Shown in pieces: positions 26,501-33,886 of a stretch of 46,068 nt of DNA. The position numbers and the translations under genes are program-made. The stretch is from Methanobacteriota archaeon. Lineage in GTDB: Archaea; Thermoplasmatota; Poseidoniia; MGIII; CG-Epi1. Below the pieces are notes generated by a model. It did not search any database. It had not been told where the DNA came from and saw nothing but the letters and a program-made list of their open reading frames with translations. Within the stretch, counting starts at the first letter, position 1. Each line of letters begins with the position of its first letter. The stretch spans positions 1 through 46,068 of the forward strand of contig JAPOKN010000004.1 of assembly GCA_029977605.1 (NCBI GenBank), in the 5' to 3' direction.

Positions 26501-29500
26501 GATCCCAGTTCACTGTCATAAGGCATGGTGTAAACATCGTAGCCTCTGCTTTCACCATCAGTAAAGTATTCCTGTAAAGCGAACTTTAGTCTATTATCTA
26601 TCTTATCTACATCGTAGTAGTTGTTATATCCATTATTTTTACCGAAGTTTGCATCAACTAATAGAACTTTATCTCCACCTTCTTGTGAATAATAGAATGG
26701 AGTTGCGGAGATGTCACTACTGTCTTCAGTTTCAGGATCATCTCTACTTGTTACAGTTACTGTAAAGGAATGTTCATTTCCAGTAGGTTCCAATGTAGGA
26801 GCAATTACAACTACAGTAAAGTTTTGACTTGAGCCTGAACTTAGATAAATAGAGCTTACATGAGAAATAATTTCCCAATCATCCTCTTGTTCAGAATCTA
26901 AACTTATGTCGTAATATCCACTATTTTCTCCAGTATTTGTGGCAGTAAAGTTGAATGCTACAGATTCACCAGATAGTACATCTTTTGCTTGTTCTTGTAC
27001 CGCTAAAGCAACATTATAGCCACTTTCGGCTATATCTATATTTTCTTCTTTTGGATTATTACCAGCTCTTTCATCTCCAGTTAATAATGTTTCGACTCTT
27101 ATTGTGTAGGTACCTTCAGGTCCACCTTCCCAGGTCCACTCTAATGTAGAATTATCTTTTGATTCAAGTGAATCAATAGTTTGAGTTTCGTTGTAAACTT
27201 CAGTACCATCGTCTCTCGTTACTGTGCCTCTTATATCAAAATCATCTTGATCATTTGTTCCAAAATTGTAGATTTCAGAAGTAAAAGTTACAGCTCTTCC
27301 TGGTTTAGCTGTGCTAGGCGAATCTAATTCTTTAGTTCCAACATCGTTAGGTATCGGTGGAAGACTATAAACTGCAAAATTATCAACATACAATCCTTCA
27401 AGTTGAGTGAAGGTATTAGATTCAAATCTAAGTCTGAATGAAACATCGTCCTCATACTCACTTACATCACTTTCAAAATAGAGCCACCCATTCTCGTCAG
27501 CTCCATCGTATTCGCTAGAGTAATCTCCATCATCGCCGGGTAAAGTTTCTAAAAGTTCCCACTCGCCGGATTGATTTATTTCTAAGTTGACAAAATCATT
27601 TGGACCGTCAATTGCAAACCATACCATTGCAGAAACATATTTTTCAGCACCATCTCCTATGTCAAACGTAGGTGATTCTAAAGAATCATTTAGTGAAGCA
27701 CTGTAAGTTTCAGTACTTGGATTTCCTAAATACCATGAATAATCTCCAGAATAGGATTTGTTGCTATAGTAATTCCACTCACTTTCAACAATGTCGGCCA
27801 TCCAATCTCCGTCGCCATCTTCAAAATCATCTTCAAAATGAGTTTCAGTTCCACTGTTAACTTCAATATTATCAATATACCATCCTTCATAGGCTTCTAC
27901 ACTTGCATCTGTTCCGAACCTAAATTTGAATCTTACATCTTGATTAGTATAGTTTGCAAGACTAAAGGATGCAGTTTCCCAATCAGCAGTATCTCCTTCC
28001 CCAGAAGTTCCAGTGTATCCTGGTTCATTATCCAATCCAACTACGGCATCATCAGGGTATCCGCCGTCAGGATTGATGACTTCCCAAGTTTCTCCGTCGT
28101 CAGTTGTAATTTGAACATTACCTCCATCCCAACTAAATTCAGTACTATACCAAATATCAACAGACATCTGTGGGTTAGTTTGACCAAGTGAAATCTCTTC
28201 ACTTGTATAAACAGAAAAATCCCAATTATTGTCATATTCACCATCTCCCTTAGATTCATCTCCAACCCACATCGCATGAGTTGGACTAGATGCTTCTCTG
28301 TTACTATCTTCGTCAGTATCGATTAAATGCCATGGATTGCTTAATGATTTGTAATTAGTCCACCCATTAACTCCGCTTTCCATGTCATCACTAAATTCAA
28401 CATCGACACTTCTCATCATTGAATCAATTATATCATTTTCTGGAACTTCATCATCATCATCTATGACTTTAGCTTCAAACCAAAAAGTTCCGTAATCATC
28501 AGTTTCCCATTCCCATGTAAGTGTTAAATCTTCACCTGGAGCTAAATCTTCAACATCTTTATTTCCTAAATTTTCAACAACGTTTCCTGCTCCATCATAG
28601 ATTTTACCACTAATTTCAGAATTCATAGTAACATCTCCACTATTTGTAACAATTACACTCATTTCTCTTTCTTCATCTTTCTCAGCGATCATTGGAGTAA
28701 CACGAGCATCTTTTACTTCTAAATCATACGTAACATAGGTATTAACTTTGATAATCTTTTCATTATTTTCCTCTTTTTCATCATTTGAAATTGTGGCCTT
28801 ACTTTTTATCTGATAAACATAGTCTTCATCATCTGGAGTATCCCATTCAAATTCAACAAAAGCACCAGTGCCTGAATCTAGTGAAATAGTTTCAGATTCA
28901 GTAAACGTGTACGAGCTATTCAAACATGTAATTTCTAACGAAACTTGAATACTATCTTGGTCTTCAGTACCTCTGTTTCTTACTGTAACATTTACAATGT
29001 TTTCAACGTTAGGTTCAACAGTCTCTTCATCTTTAGGCGTATTAAATCTGCTTAAACTTACATCATTTTCTAGTTGTTCAACAAGGTATTCAACAACGTT
29101 TTCCATAAATTCGTCCCTATCATCACTACTTGTAATAGAACTAAAATCAATAGTCATGAATACCAATTTGAATTCATCTTCAGTTCTTATGGTTGAAATA
29201 TTATAGTCTCCATTTGAACTTAAGACTTTTTCAAATCCGCTTCTAGGATTAATATCGTCTGCAAAATCTGAGCTTATCGCATCAGCATCGTATTCTATAC
29301 CATCAGAAATAGGATCATCGTCTTCACCATATACTACAGCAGGTGTTGCCCTGTCATTATCGGCATAACTAACGCCAAGATAATCGTGTTCAAAGTCACC
29401 AGCGCTACGATCACCGTCTGATGTATCAAAATCATACAAAATATCCATTCCTATAACCCACATAGCTCCTCCATCCTCTAGATATTCTGCGACATTTGAT

Positions 29501-30156
29501 TTGTCATTATCAGTAAAAGTTACATCAGTGTCTCCACTTTGGTAGTCAGTTCCACATACCCAAATAATCATTTGATACTCTGATAAAACATCTATTCCAG
29601 GAGCATCAGCACTACTATTGACTCTTACTATATCATATGCAATAGGATTAGTAAGGTTGTCAAGGGCATTGGCATAGTATGAGTCAGTTTCAGTCCTCGA
29701 ACCACCATTATTTCCGCTGTTATCATCGTCTAAAAGCAATATGGGCGGATATGAAACGGCAATATCTTCGGTTTCCTCATTATTATCCTCGTCAGATTCA
29801 GTAATTTGTTCTTCTTCATCAACAATTACTTTAATTTTGTGAGATCCTCCCACTGCAGTCCATTCAGTTTCAGCGTCTGCAGTATTTCCACCGGGAATAG
29901 TTATTGTTTCTTTAGCAATAAAGTTTCCATCATAGTAAAAGCTAACATTTGTAGTTACAGTAATTAGTCCACTAGTCCCCCCATCATTTGCGACCTCTGC
30001 GGTAATAGTTATCTCATCACCTCCTGTAGGTGAATCATCACTAAAACTTATCTCATTTATTGATAAGTCAGGATCATTTTCATCAGCTAATGTGTTCATA
30101 GCTGAAAGTGGTAGCATCAGCATGGCTAGCAAGAAAGCAGTTATTTTACGAGACAT
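23554..30156 (-). CDS. Giant surface protein with CARDB, GATase-like and MAM-like modules and PGPS-type C-terminal sorting signal
   Basis: This is a 2200-residue exported protein. Residues 1-25 are a signal peptide (AFLLAMLMLPLSAMNTLA). CARDB/APHP-type beta-sandwich repeats occur near 29-133, 371-600, 940-1150 and 1587-2165. Two GATase/flavodoxin-like domains start near residues 136 (ILLLDDDNSG) and 1160 (VLLVDANFG). MAM-like modules lie near 584-774 and 775-935. A third (about 1351-1537) sits inside the second GATase-like domain and appears permuted. The C-terminus, LLPGPSFLSVVGLLALIVYR then RKH, has the three parts of an archaeosortase signal: short motif, hydrophobic helix, basic tail. It is convergent with the archaeosortase fusion and pssA. 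It is probably processed there and lipid-anchored. The acidic composition suits a surface protein; its ligand is unknown. Confidence 0.85.
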   Translation of the reverse strand: MSRKITAFLLAMLMLPLSAMNTLADENDPDLSINEISFSDDSPTGGDEITITAEVANDGGTSGLITVTTNVSFYYDGNFIAKETITIPGGNTADAETEWTAVGGSHKIKVIVDEEEQITESDEDNNEETEDIAVSYPPILLLDDDNSGNNGGSRTETDSYYANALDNLTNPIAYDIVRVNSSADAPGIDVLSEYQMIIWVCGTDYQSGDTDVTFTDNDKSNVAEYLEDGGAMWVIGMDILYDFDTSDGDRSAGDFEHDYLGVSYADNDRATPAVVYGEDDDPISDGIEYDADAISSDFADDINPRSGFEKVLSSNGDYNISTIRTEDEFKLVFMTIDFSSITSSDDRDEFMENVVEYLVEQLENDVSLSRFNTPKDEETVEPNVENIVNVTVRNRGTEDQDSIQVSLEITCLNSSYTFTESETISLDSGTGAFVEFEWDTPDDEDYVYQIKSKATISNDEKEENNEKIIKVNTYVTYDLEVKDARVTPMIAEKDEEREMSVIVTNSGDVTMNSEISGKIYDGAGNVVENLGNKDVEDLAPGEDLTLTWEWETDDYGTFWFEAKVIDDDDEVPENDIIDSMMRSVDVEFSDDMESGVNGWTNYKSLSNPWHLIDTDEDSNREASSPTHAMWVGDESKGDGEYDNNWDFSVYTSEEISLGQTNPQMSVDIWYSTEFSWDGGNVQITTDDGETWEVINPDGGYPDDAVVGLDNEPGYTGTSGEGDTADWETASFSLANYTNQDVRFKFRFGTDASVEAYEGWYIDNIEVNSGTETHFEDDFEDGDGDWMADIVESEWNYYSNKSYSGDYSWYLGNPSTETYSASLNDSLESPTFDIGDGAEKYVSAMVWFAIDGPNDFVNLEINQSGEWELLETLPGDDGDYSSEYDGADENGWLYFESDVSEYEDDVSFRLRFESNTFTQLEGLYVDNFAVYSLPPIPNDVGTKELDSPSTAKPGRAVTFTSEIYNFGTNDQDDFDIRGTVTRDDGTEVYNETQTIDSLESKDNSTLEWTWEGGPEGTYTIRVETLLTGDERAGNNPKEENIDIAESGYNVALAVQEQAKDVLSGESVAFNFTATNTGENSGYYDISLDSEQEDDWEIISHVSSIYLSSGSSQNFTVVVIAPTLEPTGNEHSFTVTVTSRDDPETEDSSDISATPFYYSQEGGDKVLLVDANFGKNNGYNNYYDVDKIDNRLKFALQEYFTDGESRGYDVYTMPYDSELGSFGELGPYPTLDLMSNYDVVIWTQGDHNQRNTTNWQECISEYLDQGGSLWIMGQQFLTALNESDGPREAGDFEYDYFKIDYIRNNVGTPDPLIGVDGDEIFGDAEYNMGDTSIYFSDYADWIRPNDEAIGAFYTDRSNWWHIVDTVSDPNRKANSPTHSMWIGDESKGDGEYGNGWDYSVYTSDEFTLGNSPQLSFQHYYDTESESYAYDGGNVQITTDGGETWEVIQPNGGYPAQSVSGLDGEPGYYGQSGGWVQATFDLTNFSGEDVKLKWRFGADGVIDAYEGWYFDDVELTSNGGTTSHLSDDMEDGMENWDDAAQVFNMSLHYDGDYRLIVSPFTFGKVNTSNDREDMVGRALDWLRASAAADDVGVKVLKLESDAKENSTISFSSIIKNYGSDTQAAIDVKATILDSEENEVWTSNQQITGPLESGEEETLEWEWESNNPGEYIIIVETTKEDENHRNDDKEIDLDVEMVHLPEISTFNQDKEGEPGAKLEFNIVIKNGASGTDTFYLDMVGSAEDWGSMTNQMEMKSNESKDIELQITIPDDAEYDLYDLTIILTAGDVTETLDLTIDVTDNPTNYEVEIAVSPTNTESVAGQDVEFSVTIYNNGDETDTFDLEVLGDENEWVQFEENGITIGADGEATVNGIISIPDDQDDGNVYIEVEATSRGDETAKDDKTIRVSVEELETGVTLRREGSGLRTIAPGESDTIVFNILSDGNGKQAIEVVAESQAGSWVMLEPATFDLDVDEAKVVSATINVPLGTSDATYRLEILIFDDNGNELAKSISNIVVQTPIEEIQDVSLCFADLSNLCLDSANFEITIEASKIQTASTGFIIDNKGTVDVDVALELIMPDGTKDTDLYFDENSKEWRLAISPSDTKLYPLKVQAGETLDWGALAVIAREVLPGTYTYTLNILSASESSSGGYVFEILDQVTLTVTVEGDIISEETASEGEDSLLPGPSFLSVVGLLALIVYRRKH

Positions 30157-30184
30157 ATTTCTCCGTAGTTGCCTAGGCCCTATA

Positions 30185-30192
30185 GATATAAA
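30185..30192 (-). promoter_or_regulatory. TATA-like box of the 2200-residue surface protein gene
   Basis: TTTATATC on the minus strand lies about 33 nt upstream of the ATG at 30156. Transcription would start near 30163, leaving a short leader; CGGAGA just before the ATG could act as ribosome site. Confidence 0.55.
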
Positions 30193-30198
30193 GGTGTG

Positions 30199-30217
30199 TT
30201 ACACCCTTCGGGTGTAA
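30199..30217 (-). terminator. Hairpin overlapping the 3' end of folA
   Basis: TTACACCC (30199-30206) and GGGTGTAA (30210-30217) form a perfect 8-bp stem with a 3-nt loop. It coincides with the last codons and the stop of folA and lies just upstream of the next gene's TATA box. It could end or stabilise the folA mRNA; the run that follows is only partly T-rich. Confidence 0.4.
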
Positions 30218-30663
30218 ATTCGATGAAATAATTTAGAACCACTTTCTAGAGGTTTTTTTTCGCTTCCTTTCCATTCATTTCCTATCTTTGGGAAGTAAAT
30301 ACAATTCTTTCCGGTTACGCTATCAGGTACAAGAGTCATATCTATACAATCAGCTAAATTCATAGCCTCTTTGTAAATTCCAGCACCTCCTATAAACCAA
30401 ATATCTCCTTCGCAAGTATCTATAGCCTCATCTATACTTCTGAAGCATTCTACTTCATCAAGTGAACTTCTTGTTATTACAATATTTCTTCTTTCTGGTA
30501 GGGGTTTTATTGGTAAAGATTCCCAAGTATTTCTGCCCATAATAACAGTTTTTCCAATAGTCAGTCTCCTAAATCTCTTTAAATCTTCAGAATAATACCA
30601 AGGAATTGTATTATCTTTTCCAATAACTCCCTCAGGTGACGTTGCTACTAGTATTCCTCTCAT
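30199..30663 (-). CDS. folA: Dihydrofolate reductase
   Basis: DHFR reduces dihydrofolate to tetrahydrofolate with NADPH, restoring the cofactor oxidised by ThyA. The 154-residue protein has the N-terminal GVIGKDNTIPWYYSEDLKRF segment with the substrate-binding acidic region, the NADPH-binding TVIMGRNTWESLP, RRNIVITRS, and FIGGAGIYKEAM. The ATG overlaps the thyA stop (ATGA), so the two are translationally coupled. Together they indicate folate-dependent dTMP synthesis, as in haloarchaea, rather than the flavin-dependent ThyX route. Confidence 0.97.
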   Translation of the reverse strand: MRGILVATSPEGVIGKDNTIPWYYSEDLKRFRRLTIGKTVIMGRNTWESLPIKPLPERRNIVITRSSLDEVECFRSIDEAIDTCEGDIWFIGGAGIYKEAMNLADCIDMTLVPDSVTGKNCIYFPKIGNEWKGSEKKPLESGSKLFHRIYTRRV

Positions 30664-31532
30664 ACGGCAACTTTGAAAGGTATAAACGGTTCAGGGTTGT
30701 AATTTTTCAATTCAAATTTTGACATTATAGTTTCAGTGTCTTTGTCTAACAAATCCATTACATCATCTAATGTTTTTATATTAGAATCAATTTTAAGTTC
30801 AGGTAAAGGTTTAATCTTTCGCTTTGTTTGTTCCATCAAGCCAGGTATGTGGTCGTATTCTTCCATGCTTCCGTCGGCCTTCTTTGTGTATATGTGCGCA
30901 TCAACTAAAGTATGTCCAAAAGTTCCAACTTTCATGCCAGATAAATGGGCAAAAAGATGTAATAAGAATGAATATCCTGCAATATTATAAGGAACACCTA
31001 GGGCGACATCACAACTTCTTTGAGTCAAGTGTACGCATAATCTAGGTTCTCCATTTTTATCATACTGAACATTAAAAATGAATAGTAAATGACATGGAGG
31101 TAAACCACTAGTTTGAGCATTTCCTGGAGCCCAAGCAGTTATTACCATTCTTCTGCTATTTGGATTTTTTTTTAAGGTTTCTAAAACATACTTAACTTGA
31201 TCATTATACTCATCTTTTCCGTGAACTGGAAATTTTCTCCAAAAATTACCGTAAGCGCTAGGCACAAACCCATCTTCATCTGCCCAGTGATCCCAAAACT
31301 TACAACCGTGCTTTTTTAATAGTCCAATATGCAAATCTCCGGACAAAAACCATAGATTTTCGATAACAATATTTTTCCAGGAAATTTCTTTTGTTGTCAG
31401 CAATGGAAATCCTTCATTTAGGTTGATTGAATAGTTAATATTAAATGCTGAAATTGTATCGACACCAGTTCGATTTTCCTTTCTAGTTCCACGTTTTAAG
31501 ACTTCGTTAACTAAGTCAAGGTATTGTTTCAC
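30660..31532 (-). CDS. thyA: Thymidylate synthase ThyA
   Basis: ThyA methylates dUMP to dTMP using methylenetetrahydrofolate. The catalytic cysteine is C147 in SGLPPCHLLF. Other signatures are the arginine-rich NSRRMVITAW, LTQRSCDVALGVPYNIAGYS, and HTLVDAHIYT. The protein is 290 residues, somewhat longer than E. coli ThyA. The start codon is GTG at 31532; a TATA-like CTTTATTGGG at 31551-31560 on the minus strand lies about 25 nt upstream, predicting a leaderless GTG-initiated mRNA. It overlaps folA by 4 nt. Confidence 0.98.
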   Translation of the reverse strand: MKQYLDLVNEVLKRGTRKENRTGVDTISAFNINYSINLNEGFPLLTTKEISWKNIVIENLWFLSGDLHIGLLKKHGCKFWDHWADEDGFVPSAYGNFWRKFPVHGKDEYNDQVKYVLETLKKNPNSRRMVITAWAPGNAQTSGLPPCHLLFIFNVQYDKNGEPRLCVHLTQRSCDVALGVPYNIAGYSFLLHLFAHLSGMKVGTFGHTLVDAHIYTKKADGSMEEYDHIPGLMEQTKRKIKPLPELKIDSNIKTLDDVMDLLDKDTETIMSKFELKNYNPEPFIPFKVAV

Positions 31533-31550
31533 ATTATCCCATTAAAGTGG

Positions 31551-31560
31551 CCCAATAAAG
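31551..31560 (-). promoter_or_regulatory. TATA-like box of thyA-folA
   Basis: CTTTATTGGG on the minus strand is centred about 25 nt upstream of the GTG start of thyA, consistent with leaderless transcription of the thyA-folA pair. Confidence 0.5.
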
Positions 31561-31579
31561 GCTTATTTCTTTTAGAAAA

Positions 31580-31589
31580 TTATATATAA
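31580..31589 (+). promoter_or_regulatory. Strong TATA box before a 42-residue ORF
   Basis: TTATATATAA at about 31580-31589 is among the best TATA boxes in the window and is centred 25-26 nt upstream of an ATG at 31610. It is divergent from the thyA promoter. Confidence 0.6.
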
Positions 31590-31609
31590 TTTAGTGTAGT
31601 GTGTATTGA

Positions 31610-31738
31610 ATGCCATTTCGAATTATAGACCATGAGTCAAATGAAATTTTGCTAGAATCTCCACACGTCTCAGATTTAATTGAATATATTGATAAACATT
31701 CGGATGAGTATCTTGTAAAAGAATTAACAATATCCTAA
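31610..31738 (+). CDS. Small leaderless ORF, 42 residues
   Basis: The ATG at 31610 opens a 42-residue frame ending with TAA at 31736-31738. It begins MPFRIIDHESNEILLESPHV and ends YLVKELTIS. A strong TATA box sits exactly the leaderless distance upstream, which is why I accept so short a frame. The protein is acidic, with no cysteines, signal peptide or membrane helix. I do not recognise a family. It lies between the divergent thyA-folA pair and the convergent phhB. Confidence 0.6.
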   Translation: MPFRIIDHESNEILLESPHVSDLIEYIDKHSDEYLVKELTIS

Positions 31739-31759
31739 TTTTTTTAACAAGAAATAACA

Positions 31760-32053
31760 CTAACTAACTAATATTTCTACGCTTTCAATAAGTCCTATAT
31801 CGTTTTCTGTGACTCCACCTTCATCAGAAGTAGTTGCAGTGATTCTGACTGCACCTTTTTTGTAAATTAAAATTTCTGGATAATGTCCAACTTCGCTAGC
31901 TAACTTAGCGACATGTTGAACGAATGTTGCGGCAGATTCAAAACTATCGAAAGCAAATTCTTTGCGCAGGCACCTGTAGACATCATCATATTCCCATCCA
32001 TCCATACCTTTTATGGCGCTAGCAACATCATTGTCTTTCAATACTGCACTCAT
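31760..32053 (-). CDS. phhB: Pterin-4a-carbinolamine dehydratase
   Basis: PhhB (PCD/DCoH) dehydrates the 4a-hydroxypterin formed by aromatic amino acid hydroxylases so that the cofactor can be re-reduced. The 97-residue protein has the active-site region VGHYPEILIYKKGAVRITAT followed by SDEGGVTENDIGL, matching the family's H-x2-P-to-T-x5-G-G-x-T-x2-D layout, and WEYDDVYRCLRKEFAFDSF near the start. The first of the usual two adjacent histidines is replaced by glycine. A phenylalanine hydroxylase gene (phhA) lies about 6 kb downstream on the same strand. PCD-like proteins also occur without a hydroxylase, so the pairing is an inference. Confidence 0.92.
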   Translation of the reverse strand: MSAVLKDNDVASAIKGMDGWEYDDVYRCLRKEFAFDSFESAATFVQHVAKLASEVGHYPEILIYKKGAVRITATTSDEGGVTENDIGLIESVEILVS

Positions 32054-32127
32054 TTAATATCTAATAATACGATGCTATATACGGTTTCACCTAATTGATT
32101 TATAAACATATTTTTAAGTGTATATTT

Positions 32128-33885
32128 GTGAGTACTACTTCACCAAAGGCATTTGGACTTCGTCAAGACTTTCCATTTGTTAGAATGTTTGGATTCTTTT
32201 TGTCGATATTTACAATGACAGTAATGCGAACTACAATCGATAAAATAGTTCCAAGTCCTTACTATTCTATAACAAATAGAAATACAGGAGAAGACTATAT
32301 CATCTTCACAGATGATGCAATTTGGATGTTAATTTTAATGTCATTTGTTATTTTTCTTACACTCACATTCATTATTCCCATAGTACTTTATTTTCGTGGT
32401 TTAAGTAAATGGGAATGGGATCCCACAACAGTAGTATTCTGGTTAATAATTACGTGGAGTTTATCATTTTTCTTCACGGAAATAGCCGCAACAAACTCTA
32501 CGATTGAGCCTTTGTTTTTAGTTTTAACAAAGATATCAGATGGTTCTTTTGTAGTATTTATGACTGTCTTTGTTTTACGAGCTTACAGCAATTACCTAGT
32601 TCCATTGATTTCAGATTGGATAAATGTAGGTAAATCAGATACGCAATACGGACCATTGTTAGATATTCTTGGTTCAATTATGATAATAGTTTTTGGCATT
32701 ACAAATTTCCTATCAACATTCAATGTTGAATTTGGAGTTTTAGTTGCAGGAGTGGGTGTTGTTGGTTTAGTTATTGCGTTAGCTGCTCAAGATACCCTTA
32801 GTAATTTCTTCTCAGGAATTCTTCTTTTACTTGATCAAGGTTTCAAGACAGGAGATATGATTTATTTCAATGATACCTATTGTCTAATTAGGGAAATAGG
32901 CCTTCGTTCGACAAAAATTTATGACATTGTAAACCACGTAATAATTATAATTCCAAATAATGCTCTAGCAAATCAGAACATATTAAATCTTACAAAGCCA
33001 GACAGATATTACAGACTGAGAATTGAAGTTGGAGTCTCTTATGATTCTAATCCAGATGAAGTAGAAGCTGCATTGTTAGAAGTTGCTAAAGAAAATTCAA
33101 GCATTGAGCATGATGATCCTACTAGAAAGCCTTTAGTTAGGTTCCAAAATTTTGGCGATTCAACATTGAACTTTGCATTAGTCGCATGGATTAAAAATGT
33201 TATTAAAATGAGGCAAATAAATTCGGACCTCCATCACCAAGTATTCGCAAAGCTTAGGGCTAAAAATATAGTAATTGCCTTCCCACAGAGAGATGTTCAT
33301 TTATTTCATGAAGGAGATTCCCAGTCTAATTCTCAAGAAAAAAAAATAAATACAACTATTGAAGAGCGTCAGGAAGTGATTGCTGACGATTCAACACCAG
33401 ATGAGCCTAATGAAGTGTCTGAATTAGTTGAAGATTTACCCGATATTTTAGATGAAAATGTTGATCTAGATACAGATAAGGATGAAGAAAATGTGGCTAT
33501 GATTGCACTTATGGACGAGCTTAATATTCTTAGACAGGAAATGAAAACAATAAATAATCAAAATCTGGAATCAGAGAATAAAGAAATTAAGTCTCTTAAA
33601 AGTCAATTATCGCTAATGGAAAAGAATTTTAAAGATAGTGAGAACGAAGAAATTAAGTCTCTCAAAAGTCAATTATCGCAAATGGAAAAGAATTTTAAAG
33701 ATAGTGATAACGAGGAGATAAATTTACTAAGGGATGAAATCAATACCCTAAAAGCAGACCTAAAGGATAGTGAAGATACCAAGCCAGATGAAAAGGTCAT
33801 AAATATTAAGTCGAAAAAAGATGAAGAAGACTTGGCTGAAGCACAAAGATTAATTGAAGAAATTGAGTCTCGTAAATTAGATTAG
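32128..33885 (+). CDS. MscS-family mechanosensitive channel with coiled-coil tail
   Basis: MscS channels release osmolytes on hypo-osmotic shock. Several N-terminal membrane helices precede the pore-lining helix and beta domain, GVGVVGLVIALAAQDTLSNF followed by LLDQGFKTGDMI. The cytoplasmic domain continues to about residue 405. From there to residue 585 the protein is acidic and then coiled coil, with three tandem 22-residue repeats (see 33583-33780). I chose GTG at 32128 (VSTTSPKAFG), because the TATA-like TTTATAAA at 32098-32105 lies about 26 nt upstream; an ATG at 32095 is in frame but upstream of that box. The long coiled-coil tail is unusual for MscS. Confidence 0.9.
   Translation: MSTTSPKAFGLRQDFPFVRMFGFFLSIFTMTVMRTTIDKIVPSPYYSITNRNTGEDYIIFTDDAIWMLILMSFVIFLTLTFIIPIVLYFRGLSKWEWDPTTVVFWLIITWSLSFFFTEIAATNSTIEPLFLVLTKISDGSFVVFMTVFVLRAYSNYLVPLISDWINVGKSDTQYGPLLDILGSIMIIVFGITNFLSTFNVEFGVLVAGVGVVGLVIALAAQDTLSNFFSGILLLLDQGFKTGDMIYFNDTYCLIREIGLRSTKIYDIVNHVIIIIPNNALANQNILNLTKPDRYYRLRIEVGVSYDSNPDEVEAALLEVAKENSSIEHDDPTRKPLVRFQNFGDSTLNFALVAWIKNVIKMRQINSDLHHQVFAKLRAKNIVIAFPQRDVHLFHEGDSQSNSQEKKINTTIEERQEVIADDSTPDEPNEVSELVEDLPDILDENVDLDTDKDEENVAMIALMDELNILRQEMKTINNQNLESENKEIKSLKSQLSLMEKNFKDSENEEIKSLKSQLSQMEKNFKDSDNEEINLLRDEINTLKADLKDSEDTKPDEKVINIKSKKDEEDLAEAQRLIEEIESRKLD
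33583..33780 (+). repeat. Three tandem 66-bp coding repeats in the MscS tail
   Basis: Three consecutive 22-residue units begin KEIKSLKSQL, EEIKSLKSQL and EEINLLRDEI. The first two are nearly identical in DNA (GAAATTAAGTCTCT at 33583 and 33649); the third has diverged. The heptad-like pattern predicts a coiled coil that can change length by slippage. Confidence 0.85.
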
Positions 33886-33886
33886 T

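Noticed and set aside
33583-33780. Direct repeats as a CRISPR-like array
   Set aside because: The units are tandem without spacers, are in frame and encode a coiled coil.
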